From Clostridia bacterium (GTDB lineage: Bacteria > Bacillota > Clostridia > Oscillospirales > Acutalibacteraceae): 64,000 bases of DNA. Of this stretch, positions 1-7,066 are shown piece after piece (within the stretch, counting starts at the first letter, position 1; every line of letters begins with the position of its first letter). The translations under genes and the position numbers were made by a program. The notes beneath the pieces are model-generated. The model was given only the letters and a program-made list of their open reading frames with translations, did no database searches and was not told where the DNA came from. The stretch spans positions 1 through 64,000 of the forward strand of contig JAFQON010000019.1 of assembly GCA_017403185.1 (NCBI GenBank), written 5' to 3'.

Positions 1-1
1 T

Positions 2-145
2 GCAACGGGTGCTTATAACTATTCTATGGCGAGCAATTATAACAGAAATCCTCGCCCGCCTATTGTTGCAATAAGAGGTGAGGAAAAGAAGATTATAGTC
101 AAAAGGGAAACATATGACGATATCATAAATAACGATTTGATATAA
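2..145 (+). CDS. lysA: Diaminopimelate decarboxylase, C-terminal fragment
   Basis: The reading frame is open from the window edge to TAA at 143-145 and gives 47 residues. It contains GAYNYSMASNYN, then RPP and VKRETYDDI. These match the C-terminal end of diaminopimelate decarboxylase, where the GAY-(G/N)-x-SM-SNYN loop lines the PLP/substrate site and the RRE/KRE-(S/T)-YED segment closes the beta domain. The enzyme decarboxylates meso-diaminopimelate to L-lysine in the cytoplasm. The catalytic PLP lysine lies upstream of the window. Recognition is by motif memory over a short segment. It marks the left chromosomal flank of the accessory region that follows. Confidence 0.85.
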   Translation, partial: ATGAYNYSMASNYNRNPRPPIVAIRGEEKKIIVKRETYDDIINNDLI

Positions 146-264
146 ACTATATATAACGGTTTTGGCAAAATGATACGCAAAAATTTTTGTAGAAATATCA
201 ATTTCTATGTTTTTTACAAAATCGATAGCTTGTTTTAGCTCAGAATAACAACTACACAAAACAC

Positions 265-292
265 AAGCCCGCAGGCAAAAACCTGCGGGCTT
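265..292. terminator. Terminator between lysA and the convergent gene
   Basis: An 11-bp perfect stem (AAGCCCGCAGG with CCTGCGGGCTT) has a 6-base loop. It lies between the end of lysA and the stop of the convergent minus-strand gene at 298. T-rich sequence follows on the minus side (TTGTGTTTTGTG) and is weaker on the plus side, so it probably serves both genes. Confidence 0.75.
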
Positions 293-297
293 GGTGT

Positions 298-864
298 TTA
301 ATACTCGGTTTCGTCGTAATCATCTTCGTATTCATCCTCAATAAAATCACGGAAATAGAATTCATCGGGACTACGATATCCGACAAGCTTGCCGAGAAAT
401 CTGATTTTATCTGTAAAAACAGTTACAGGTTGATATGCGTCATCCTCAAAATACAGTTCGCACTTTCCGTCTCTTTCATTTGTAACAAAAGCCGGAATAA
501 TAACTCCGTCCAGTTCAATTGCCTGATAATCACCGAAATAAACTTCATCAGGATCATATTTGATTATATATCCCTCTTCAATTCCGTGGTTAGCAAAGCT
601 GCTGTCCCTGATAACAAACTCATTCTTGCGAAGTGCCACGGGTTCAAGTTCATCATCGAGTAAATAATAACTGCGTTCATACTCGGTGAGAATATCGCTC
701 AAAGATGATGCCCCAAGACTTTTTTGAATTGCCGTCATTACGGCATAGGGAAAAATGCAGTTGACATACGGATTTTTGTCAAAGAAACACAGGATTTTTT
801 CTTTCTCAAATCCATATTTCTTTGAAATGTTTTCGGCAATGATTTCTTTAAGATGATTTTTCAA
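298..864 (-). CDS. Uncharacterised protein with S24/LexA-like C-terminal region
   Basis: About 188 residues. The N-terminal third is helical (KNHLKEIIAENISKKYGF). The rest has the order DSSFANHGIEEG-Y-I-KYDP, then DYQAIELDG, then a closing IRFLGKLVGYR. This resembles the beta-barrel layout of S24/LexA-type repressor C-terminal domains (SM-P-I-GD, DGE, IIGRVVG). No convincing catalytic Ser/Lys pair is visible, so the link is structural at best. The tail is very acidic. Two TTG codons (873 and 864) can start it; 864 is preferred because TAGGAG lies 8 bases upstream. There is no ATG start. Its convergent position next to lysA and closeness to integrases suggest accessory DNA. Function unknown. 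Confidence 0.6.
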   Translation of the reverse strand: MKNHLKEIIAENISKKYGFEKEKILCFFDKNPYVNCIFPYAVMTAIQKSLGASSLSDILTEYERSYYLLDDELEPVALRKNEFVIRDSSFANHGIEEGYIIKYDPDEVYFGDYQAIELDGVIIPAFVTNERDGKCELYFEDDAYQPVTVFTDKIRFLGKLVGYRSPDEFYFRDFIEDEYEDDYDETEY

Positions 865-1010
865 ATATTTCAACTCCTATTTAATATTTGACACTTCTTT
901 GCCTTACAAACGGATAATAACATATGAACGTTACAATCACGTCGCGGGTTGTCTAAGTTTTTTGGAACATTACGTGAACAAAATACGCACATGGAAATTA
1001 AATACTTTTG

Positions 1011-1274
1011 TTATTTAAATGTATCTAATGTAAATTTTGCACCAAATCTGAACCCGGTGATAAAGCTATCCGTGATGCTTGTTGTCAGGAACGCAAGATA
1101 TTTGTCTACATATTCCGAAAACAACCCCTTATCGGCATCTGCCAATTTCCCCATAAGTTCTTTTTCTATCTGAGTCAGTTCGTTTTGCTTTTTCTTTAAT
1201 TTCGCTTTGAGTTCTGCGCTGTATTCCTGCGGCTCGATGTTGCCGTAATAAAATTCTTCAATAAAGCCAGGCAT
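1011..1274 (-). CDS. Small helical protein, DUF6809-like
   Basis: About 87 residues. It has a short FIEEFYYGNI-P opening, a charged Lys/Glu coiled stretch (AELKAKLKKKQNELTQIEKE), and a FITGFRFGAKFTLDTF ending. This pattern of YYGNI-P followed by FI-GFR-GA matches the small DUF6809 proteins common in Firmicutes mobile regions. Function is unknown. Two ATGs exist at 1280 and 1274. The ribosome site AAGGAGGT abuts the first but sits 6 bases before the second, so 1274 is chosen. Family membership is from memory. Confidence 0.65.
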   Translation of the reverse strand: MPGFIEEFYYGNIEPQEYSAELKAKLKKKQNELTQIEKELMGKLADADKGLFSEYVDKYLAFLTTSITDSFITGFRFGAKFTLDTFK

Positions 1275-1483
1275 TATCATACCTCCTTTTCATATAAAAG
1301 ATGATTTTGGCATATTTAAAAAGGCTAAACAAATCAATCAACTCCCAAAATTTATTACAGAAGATATATTTCCTCTGCAGAATAATTGTACCAGGAGTCA
1401 ACGGGTAACGTCAACGCGTGAAATGTACAAAGATTCGGCTTCATGGCCGGTGAAAGCGCACAAAGCGTATCAATACTACAATT

Positions 1484-1521
1484 ACAAGATAAAATCGCAA
1501 ATTATTGCGATTTTGTCTTGT
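1484..1521 (+). terminator. 17-bp hairpin, probable terminator
   Basis: The arms 1484-1500 and 1505-1521 pair over 17 bp with one G-U pair and a 4-base loop (ATTA). AAAGTTTTTGTG follows, which is terminator-like on the plus strand. No intact plus-strand gene ends just upstream, so it may be left over from a lost gene. Confidence 0.55.
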
Positions 1522-1576
1522 AAAGTTTTTGTGAGTAGCGTATATTATAAACATTAAACAAGCGGAGGTTAGTCTA

Positions 1577-1603
1577 ATGAGTTTATCTATCAAAGCTTTA
1601 TAG
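1577..1603 (+). CDS. Possible 8-codon leader peptide or truncated start
   Basis: The frame reads Met-Ser-Leu-Ser-Ile-Lys-Ala-Leu-stop. GGAGG lies 8 bases before the ATG, a better ribosome site than that of the AbiEi gene which starts 57 bases later. It could be a translated leader or the surviving start of a deleted gene. The sequence alone cannot separate these. Confidence 0.3.
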   Translation: MSLSIKAL

Positions 1604-1660
1604 TTTACATTAAAAATACAGAAAATTTAAAGAAACGATTCTAATTGAAAGAGTGAGAAT

Positions 1661-2305
1661 ATGGGCGAATCAAATATAAAAAGACTTGAAGGTGTGCTTG
1701 AAAAGGCCGATTTTTCAAAAGGCTTTGCCACTACACAGGAATTGTATAAAGCGGGTATAAAGGATGTTCGGGAACTGACAAGCCTTTGCCGTGCAGGTGT
1801 TCTCGTAAGATATTCCCGTGGAGTATATAAAAAAAGCAAAACCGACAAGGCTCACAAAATGCGGCTTATCGCCAATAAAATACCCAACGGTGTTTTTGCC
1901 GAAGCAACTATGTTATATATGTATAAGCTGATTGATAAAAGACCTGATTCATATACTCTCGCTGTTCCGAGAAGCTTGTCGCATCACAAGAGAAAAGAAA
2001 TTGACGGCATCTCTATCTCCGTCTATTACATAGAAGATGAACGCCTGCTTAAAACAGGCAAGATAAAAATAAAAGATTTGGGCGTTAACGGCTATAACCT
2101 CGAAAGAACAATCTGCGATTGCTTCAGCCGCAGAAACAAACTGAAAAAGAAGCTTGGTGATGATTTTTCATTAGAGGATATCTCCGAAAGATATCTCAAT
2201 CATCCGAAGCGTAATATCGAAAGATTAAAAGAATATACGGACATACTTGACTTATCTGAAGCAGCAAGAAAAGAAATTGATAAATATATTTTGAGCAAGG
2301 TATAA
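1661..2305 (+). CDS. AbiEi-type antitoxin (type IV TA), orphan
   Basis: 214 residues. The N-terminal part reads as the AbiEi winged helix: KGFATTQELYKAGI, then LTSLCRAGVLVRYSRGVYKK (about residues 21-56). This is followed by the body with FAEATMLYMYKLIDKRPDSYTLAVP and ERTICDCFSRRNKL. In AbiE systems this protein represses its own promoter and counters the nucleotidyltransferase-like toxin AbiEii, encoded directly downstream. Here a terminator follows 17 bases after the stop and no AbiEii frame is present, so the antitoxin stands alone. Orphan AbiEi-like regulators are common. It may act only as a transcription regulator or as a defence remnant. The start ATG has GAAAGAGTGAG upstream. Confidence 0.8.
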   Translation: MGESNIKRLEGVLEKADFSKGFATTQELYKAGIKDVRELTSLCRAGVLVRYSRGVYKKSKTDKAHKMRLIANKIPNGVFAEATMLYMYKLIDKRPDSYTLAVPRSLSHHKRKEIDGISISVYYIEDERLLKTGKIKIKDLGVNGYNLERTICDCFSRRNKLKKKLGDDFSLEDISERYLNHPKRNIERLKEYTDILDLSEAARKEIDKYILSKV

Positions 2306-2321
2306 AACTTAATAAAAAAAC

Positions 2322-2360
2322 AACTCCCGAAGTGTGATTTTTCTCACATTTCGGGAGTTT
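2322..2360 (+). terminator. Terminator after the AbiEi gene
   Basis: A stem of about 16 bp is formed by AACTCCCGAAGTGTGA and TCTCACATTTCGGGAGTT, with G-U pairs. T-rich sequence (TTTGATTTTG) follows. It lies 17 bases after the antitoxin stop. Confidence 0.8.
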
Positions 2361-2706
2361 GATTTTGTGGCTATTAACAGGACATCTTGCCTGAATTACA
2401 TACTTCCATTGAATAACACAGTCAACAGGAGAAATTCCATCAGGCAAATCAGCCTGTGGTCGTGTATGCTCCGATGCACGAAAAAAGCAAGCATTTAAAT
2501 CGCAGCGGATACATCAACAGATGAACGGAGATAAATTTGTTGATGTTATGCTGCAGACATTTTTTGAAAGGATGATGCCCGAAAAGCAAAATCGCAGCCC
2601 CTTGTCATCAGCCGAATTTTTTTTGCTGATGAAGTGTGATGCGGCGTTTGTTTGTTGGTGAAAAGTTGCATCTGATGAACAACAGCAATAAACAACGCAG
2701 CGTCAC

Positions 2707-2730
2707 AACAGACCGTTTTTTCGGTCTGTT
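2707..2730. terminator. 9-bp hairpin with T6 loop
   Basis: AACAGACCG pairs perfectly with CGGTCTGTT around a TTTTTT loop. The following bases TTCG are not a T-tract, so termination is doubtful. It may be part of the recombination or regulatory region ahead of the first integrase. Confidence 0.4.
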
Positions 2731-2732
2731 TC

Positions 2733-2783
2733 GTTAGGGGTTATCACGAAAATATCGTGATTTTTACGTGATAACCACCTAAC
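2733..2783. repeat. Inverted repeat upstream of integrase 1
   Basis: The arms GTTAGGGGTTATCACG (2733-2748) and CGTGATAACCACCTAAC (2767-2783) are complementary except for one unpaired base. The 18-base centre repeats the ATCGTGAT theme. It lies 145 bases before the recombinase start. The layout resembles a recombinase core/arm site or an operator; neither is proven. Confidence 0.5.
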
Positions 2784-2927
2784 AAGAATTTTTTGAGCGA
2801 AAAGAGAAAGAATTTCTTGCTCAGAAGCTTTGGTGTGAACAGGACGGCAACCTGTTCAACCGGCCTTTTCTCGGCGGCAGAATGTATTTTCTGTATGGAA
2901 ATTGAGACATCGCCATTGATTTAACGA

Positions 2928-3956
2928 ATGGGTTGGAAGAAACACCAACAGAAAAAAGTTTCAAATACAAAGAAAGGACTGATTGATTCAAAGAAACAAA
3001 ATAAAGTCAGGGGCAAGAGCATAACAAGACAGCTGCGTGATGAAACAGAACCATTTTTATCAACAAAAAGCTTTGGTACTCAGAAAAACTATCGCAAATG
3101 GCTTGATGCATATATCAAATATTGCCGTGAACATCACAACTGCAAAACACACGACGAATGTTTTATGCACATTCAGGATTACTCGGATTATCTGCAGGGT
3201 AAGTACAGTGCATCTACCATACACAGCTATCTTGCGGCGGTTTGCGGATTCTATAATGTTCCGATGGATTTGATTACGAAACCCATCCGTCATACTGCCG
3301 AATATACAAAATCCCGTTTGGATAACGGCAAAACGATTCGTGCGGACAACAACCCCGACAATCCTCGTTATGAACGATCAGTAGCATTTCAGAGGGTTGT
3401 GGGTATAAGAGCATCCGAGCTTGCCAAACTTGAGGGTCGGGATCTTGTCACGGACGAATCGGGACATTTATGTGTTTTCGTCAAAAACGGAAAAGGCGGC
3501 AAAGATTCACTTCAGAGGATTCTTCCCGAAGACGAAGTTTTCATCAGCGAATATTTTAATGTCGGCGAAAAAGAAAAAGTTTTTCAGCCGATAGAACTTT
3601 CCAATTCTATTGACTATCATCACATCAGGGCTGAAAATGCCAAAAGATGTTATGGCTATTATCTGAATAAAATCAACACAGAAGAAGGGTATGCGGAAAA
3701 ACTTGCAGACGAAATCCGTTTACGTTGGAAACTGTACTGCACAAAGAAACTTTCCGATGGCACAATTATCCACAAACCTTTTGATGAAAAACTTATCAAA
3801 GGTACATACAAAATCAGAGGTAAGAACAAACAGTTGGCAATCAAGTATGGCTTACCAACCGAATACAATAACCTTGCACTTGCTGCAGTTTCAATTTTTC
3901 ACTTGGCTCACTGGAGAAATAACGTAACCGTGCAGTCATATCTTTTATCACACTAA
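2928..3956 (+). CDS. Tyrosine recombinase/integrase-like protein 1
   Basis: 342 residues. An N-terminal SAM-like core-binding domain (about 45-110: FGTQKNYRKWLDAYIKYC, STIHSYLAAVCGFY) is followed by a catalytic domain. That domain has GIRASELAKLEG (catalytic Arg near residue 161), a strand with VKNGKGGKDSLQRILP, an HHIRAENAKRCYGYYL segment in the H-x-x-R position, and a C-terminal HLAHWRNNVTVQSYL. The last carries the H/W position and the likely nucleophilic Tyr. It should cut and rejoin DNA as a site-specific recombinase. No good ribosome site is visible before the ATG, and an in-frame stop lies close upstream. It may be poorly expressed or depend on the second recombinase. It is not closely related to the integrase at 4396. 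Confidence 0.8.
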   Translation: MGWKKHQQKKVSNTKKGLIDSKKQNKVRGKSITRQLRDETEPFLSTKSFGTQKNYRKWLDAYIKYCREHHNCKTHDECFMHIQDYSDYLQGKYSASTIHSYLAAVCGFYNVPMDLITKPIRHTAEYTKSRLDNGKTIRADNNPDNPRYERSVAFQRVVGIRASELAKLEGRDLVTDESGHLCVFVKNGKGGKDSLQRILPEDEVFISEYFNVGEKEKVFQPIELSNSIDYHHIRAENAKRCYGYYLNKINTEEGYAEKLADEIRLRWKLYCTKKLSDGTIIHKPFDEKLIKGTYKIRGKNKQLAIKYGLPTEYNNLALAAVSIFHLAHWRNNVTVQSYLLSH

Positions 3957-4095
3957 CTCTGAGGATACGGGAGCGGTTTGATTCCACCCAATATTATATA
4001 AACGAAAGTACGCTTTCTCAAGATGAAAATGAAAATAACTCACTATGAGTTCAGTATAGAAAATCCTCAAAAAATATTTTTATGAGGTAACTAAT

Positions 4096-4266
4096 ATGTT
4101 TGAAAACAAAGAGCTTCTGACCGTTAAGGAAACGGCAGAGTATCTCGGAGTTTGTGAAAAAACCATTTACAAACTCATCAACACAAAGAAGCTTTTTGCG
4201 CTAAAAATAGGCAAAAAACTTCTTGTGCCGAAAAGCAAAATTTATGGTTCGCTCGGCACAAAATAA
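4096..4266 (+). CDS. Excisionase-like HTH protein
   Basis: 56 residues, too short for a standard gene-length cutoff. It reads MFENKELLTVKETAEYLGV, then EKTIYKLINTKKLFALKIGKKLLVPKSKI. This is the winged HTH_17/MerR-type excisionase fold: a helix-turn-helix over residues 8-27 and a KIGKK-LVPKS wing. Such proteins bend DNA at attachment sites and steer the partner integrase towards excision. It sits between the two recombinases and 130 bases upstream of integrase 2, the normal xis-int order. GAGGTAA precedes the ATG by about 6 bases. Confidence 0.85.
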   Translation: MFENKELLTVKETAEYLGVCEKTIYKLINTKKLFALKIGKKLLVPKSKIYGSLGTK

Positions 4267-4272
4267 CAAAAT

Positions 4273-4302
4273 GGCTGAACGGAGATTTTTCTTCGTTCAG
4301 CC
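4273..4302 (+). terminator. Hairpin after the excisionase gene
   Basis: GGCTGAACG (4273-4281) pairs with CGTTCAGCC (4294-4302) around a T-rich loop. There is no T-tract after the stem (GAAAATTC), so it may slow rather than end transcription between xis and int. Confidence 0.5.
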
Positions 4303-4395
4303 GAAAATTCACAATTAATTTACTTTACACAGAGCGGTTTGCGCGCTATCCTTAAGTTACCAAAAGGACGGCGTTGTATAAACCACTCAAAGGAG

Positions 4396-5568
4396 ATGAT
4401 TTATATAGGCGCTACAATACAGACCAAAGGCAACCACTATTACATCGTTGTAGACACTTATGATGAAAACGGCAAAAGAAAACCCAAATGGATTGCAACG
4501 GGTCTTGAAATTAAAGGTAACAAAAGAAAAGCCGAAGAAAAAAGAAAGGAGATCGAAAGGGAATACGAATTAAAAAGCAAGCTTGTTCCTTCTAACATCA
4601 CGCTTGACGAATTGGCACAGAAATGGCTCAACGAGTATAAAAACGAAGTTGATATAATCACATATGGCGGTTACGAAAGTATCGTAAGAGTTCATATTAT
4701 TCCTTATTTTGAGGAACACAAAATAAAGGTGAACGAGGTTACCTGCGAAACAATACAAAAATATTTCGACGAAAAGAAAGTATCCGGGAACAAAATAACT
4801 GGCGATGGTCTTGCTCCCAAAACGCTCAAAAGCCATATGACCGTTTTCAAGTTGATTTTCAATCTGGCAAGAAAGGAAAAAATCATTTATGACGATTGTC
4901 TGGAATTCGTGAAACTTCCGACACTTACTCACGAAAAGGTTAATTTCTACAGTGCGGAAGAAGTTCAGAAGGTTTGGGAAGCTATTAAAGATGACAGAAT
5001 CTTTCATCTGATTTATGCGACAATTTATTTCGGAATGCGCAGAAGCGAAGTGCTTGGACTTCGCTGGGATGCGATAGATTTTGAAAACAAAATGCTTATC
5101 GTCAGACACACGGTTGTTATGTATAACAACAAGGTTGTTGCAAAGGATTCAACCAAAACCGACGCAAGCAACAGAACATACCCACTGTCAGATGATATGA
5201 TTGAATTCTTCAAATGGCTCAAAGCCCGTGAGGAAGAGGAAAGAGCTGCTTGCGGCAAAGATTATATTGAGAACGATTATATATTCAAATGGCCTAATGG
5301 TAAAACTTATGACCCTGACTATATATCAAAACGCTTCAAAAAACTTTTGAAAAAGAACAATTTAAAACATATCAGATTTCACGATTTGCGTCACAGCTGC
5401 GCAGCTCTGCTTTTGTCGGAGGGCCGTGAACTTTATGATGTTAAGGAATGGCTCGGTCACTCTGATATTAATATCACCGCCAAGTATTACGGCCATCTTG
5501 ATTTAAAAAGAAAAAGAGCTCTCGGCAACTCAATCGGAAATTCTATAGGCTTCAAAAACAATGTGTGA
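4396..5568 (+). CDS. Tn916/phage-type tyrosine integrase 2
   Basis: About 390 residues from the ATG at 4396. Order: an N-terminal arm-binding domain (IQTKGNHYYIVVDTYDENGK, WIATGLEIKGNKRKAE), a SAM-like core-binding domain (ITLDELAQKWLNEY to KSHMTVFKLIFNLARKE), then the catalytic domain. The catalytic residues are visible: Arg in FGMRRSEVLGLRWDAID, the Lys/beta-hairpin region with DSTKTDASNRTYPLS, HDLRHSCAALLLSEG (H-x-x-R), and LGHSDINITAKYYGHLD with His and nucleophilic Tyr. It should integrate and excise a mobile element. AAAGGAG abuts the ATG, an unusually short spacing. A TTG at 4339 would add 19 residues but has no ribosome site. It ends 113 bases from the 3' end of tRNA-Arg, the usual place for a tRNA-targeting integrase. 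Confidence 0.9.
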   Translation: MIYIGATIQTKGNHYYIVVDTYDENGKRKPKWIATGLEIKGNKRKAEEKRKEIEREYELKSKLVPSNITLDELAQKWLNEYKNEVDIITYGGYESIVRVHIIPYFEEHKIKVNEVTCETIQKYFDEKKVSGNKITGDGLAPKTLKSHMTVFKLIFNLARKEKIIYDDCLEFVKLPTLTHEKVNFYSAEEVQKVWEAIKDDRIFHLIYATIYFGMRRSEVLGLRWDAIDFENKMLIVRHTVVMYNNKVVAKDSTKTDASNRTYPLSDDMIEFFKWLKAREEEERAACGKDYIENDYIFKWPNGKTYDPDYISKRFKKLLKKNNLKHIRFHDLRHSCAALLLSEGRELYDVKEWLGHSDINITAKYYGHLDLKRKRALGNSIGNSIGFKNNV

Positions 5569-5647
5569 TTTGAGTCTGAACACCTCTTGTTAGAATTTTG
5601 TTAGAAAAAGGGTGTTTTTGAGACTTTTTTTCGAAGGGTATAAAAAG

Positions 5648-5678
5648 CCGAAACTCCTTGATGTACAAGGAGTTTCGG
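5648..5678 (-). terminator. Terminator of the tRNA-Arg transcript
   Basis: A 13-bp perfect stem (CCGAAACTCCTTG with CAAGGAGTTTCGG) has a 5-base loop. On the minus strand it is followed by CTTTTTATA. It begins 3 bases past the tRNA CCA end. Confidence 0.85.
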
Positions 5679-5680
5679 TA

Positions 5681-5757
5681 TGGCGCGCTGCAAGGGATTC
5701 GAACCCCTGACCTTTTGGTTCGTAGCCAAACACTCTATCCAGCTGAGCTAGCAGCGC
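5681..5757 (-). tRNA. tRNA-Arg (anticodon ACG)
   Basis: A full cloverleaf can be drawn on the minus strand: acceptor GCGCTGC with GCAGCGC, a D arm with AGCTCAG...GGATAGAG, anticodon stem TTTGG/CCAAA around loop CTACGAA (anticodon ACG), and T arm GGGGTTCGAATCCC. The 3' CCA is encoded. The ACG anticodon is normally deaminated to ICG and reads CGU/CGC/CGA. Its 3' end faces the integrase region and is a likely integration target. No second copy of the tRNA 3' end was seen in the window. Confidence 0.97.
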
Positions 5758-5797
5758 ATATTCTGTTAAGCAGCGGCTTTCGCCTGACTGCCCAAGT

Positions 5798-5826
5798 ATA
5801 TTATCATATCTGCGAGAAAAAATCAA
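5798..5826 (-). promoter_or_regulatory. Promoter of tRNA-Arg
   Basis: On the minus strand TTGATT (-35) and TAATAT (-10) are separated by 17 bases. The predicted start is about 35 bases before the mature tRNA 5' end. Confidence 0.6.
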
Positions 5827-5913
5827 CACTTATTTTGAAAAAAATTCAGTTTTTTCAAAATTCATAATATTTGCACAAAAATTCATACCGCACGGGCATA
5901 TAAATTATGATTT

Positions 5914-5953
5914 GTCATTCCGAGCTAAACGGGCGGATGATATCCGCCCCTAC
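5914..5953. repeat. Hybrid R1/R3 repeat fragment
   Basis: It begins like the R1 element end (GTCATTCCGAGCTAAAC) and runs into an R3 palindrome (GGGCGGAT with ATCCGCCC, then CCTAC). The rest of 5827-6051 shows nothing gene-like. Confidence 0.55.
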
Positions 5954-6051
5954 TTGGCATATTGTCACCATAAACAGTGTGGTGACAGACCTCCTGTGTG
6001 GTTGCCAAAAGATTTTGCAATGTTTTGATGAATTGCTGACAAAATAAGAAA

Positions 6052-6083
6052 AGGAGCGTTTCACTTTTGCGTGATTCGCTCCT
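6052..6083 (-). terminator. Terminator of lipoprotein gene 6090-6917
   Basis: On the minus strand AGGAGCG pairs with CGCTCCT, with an inner TCAC/GTGA pair. TTTCTTATTTT follows. It starts 7 bases past the gene's stop codon. Confidence 0.7.
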
Positions 6084-6089
6084 CATTTT

Positions 6090-6917
6090 TTAAATTCCGC
6101 CGCCGACGGTGATTATGTAATCGATTTTTGCATCTGCCTTGTCAATCATGATTCCGCTGATGTCAAGGTGTTTTATTTCGGGGTCGCAGGTATATTTCCA
6201 TGTGCCTTTTTCAATGATACCGTTTTCGTTGATTTTAACCTTAACGGTTGCGTTGACATAATTCACCTTGATATCCGCATTTTCAACATCAACTTTGAAC
6301 TGCGGGAATTCGGCAAGAACTTTTGAAATATCGCCGAGCACGGATATTGCATGACCTACGGAGCCTTCGTGCTCATTGGCATGAATGCCGTCAGTCTGGT
6401 TTTTCATAGTCATTTCAACAACGGTGTCATTGCCGCTTCTGTAGGCTTTGATGCTCTTTACATCGGCAGCTTCAAGAGCTGAAAATCCGCCCGTGATTCC
6501 GTCAAAATTCAAAGCATTCTTCTTTATTACCGAAGCGATTGCGGGCTCGAGAATTTTGATGAAAAATCCGAGTGCACCGTCACCGTCATTGATAATCAGC
6601 TCGTTGAGCACCATCACCTGATTGGATTTGGCCTTGGGATTTGACTTTTCGGCAGCTTTTTTATAAAAATCGATTATTTCTTCCCTGCTCCATTCCGACG
6701 GGTCGGCGGCAACGGTTACGGCAGTTGTGCCGCTTGTCTCTGTTGATTCTGCGGTTGAGCTTTCTGCTGTGATAATATCGTCGGGTTCCTGAATTGTTTC
6801 TGTTTCGGAATAATCATCCGTTTGGGGAATGGTGGTGGGCAAATCATCCTTTTTGCCGCACGATGCGAACGAAAAAGCCATAATAAACGCCGTTAAAATT
6901 GCAAACGCTTTTTTCAT
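6090..6917 (-). CDS. Uncharacterised lipoprotein
   Basis: 275 residues from the ATG at 6917, which has AAGGAGCG upstream. An ATG-less upstream extension overlaps the promoter and is rejected. MKKAFAILTAFIMAFSFASC is a lipoprotein signal peptide with the acylated Cys near residue 20. A Thr/Ser/Glu-rich linker follows (about 28-65), then a folded domain that begins WSREEIIDFYKKAAEKS and ends in beta-rich sequence with IDYIITVGGGI. I do not recognise the domain. Similar EEI-x-x-YNKA openings occur in clostridial surface lipoproteins of unknown role. It should be anchored on the outer face of the membrane. Confidence 0.8.
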   Translation of the reverse strand: MKKAFAILTAFIMAFSFASCGKKDDLPTTIPQTDDYSETETIQEPDDIITAESSTAESTETSGTTAVTVAADPSEWSREEIIDFYKKAAEKSNPKAKSNQVMVLNELIINDGDGALGFFIKILEPAIASVIKKNALNFDGITGGFSALEAADVKSIKAYRSGNDTVVEMTMKNQTDGIHANEHEGSVGHAISVLGDISKVLAEFPQFKVDVENADIKVNYVNATVKVKINENGIIEKGTWKYTCDPEIKHLDISGIMIDKADAKIDYIITVGGGI

Positions 6918-6946
6918 AATACCGCTCCTTTTATGCTTATAAATCA

Positions 6947-6975
6947 ATTGTATAATATGCCCGATGCAATGTCAA
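6947..6975 (-). promoter_or_regulatory. Promoter of the 6090-6917 lipoprotein gene
   Basis: On the minus strand TTGACA and TACAAT are separated by 17 bases. The predicted start is about 20 bases upstream of the ATG at 6917. Confidence 0.75.
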
Positions 6976-7066
6976 TCAATATTTTTTCATAAAATTCCGT
7001 TACATTCCGTGTTTTCGGTGACTACTTAATGAGAGGACCTCACAAAACCCCGAAAGGATTGATTTT

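Larger units (their letters stand above)
1281..1660. other. Gene-poor stretch before the AbiEi gene
   Basis: No gene-length frame is convincing here. The stretch holds a strong hairpin (1484-1521) and a minute frame with a good ribosome site (1577-1603), both listed separately. The rest may be remnant sequence, but no homology was recognised. Confidence 0.5.
2361..2927. other. Gene-poor stretch with possible coding remnant
   Basis: No intact gene is seen over about 570 bases. Two overlapping frames look protein-like. One ends in ...VVVYAPMHEKSKHLNRSG before a stop near 2521. The other runs to a stop at 2659-2661 and includes DKFVDVMLQTFFERMMPEK. They could be pieces of one gene broken by a frameshift, but I do not recognise the family. 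Two hairpins follow (2707-2730 and 2733-2783). Confidence 0.4.

Noticed and set aside
4339-4395. TTG start adding 19 residues to integrase 2
   Set aside because: No ribosome site precedes it and the added residues do not look like the family; the ATG at 4396 has AAAGGAG, though with short spacing.
5681-5757. Direct repeat of the tRNA-Arg 3' end marking the other att site
   Set aside because: No second copy was found between 1 and 5640. A short GCGCGCT match at 4342 is too small to count.
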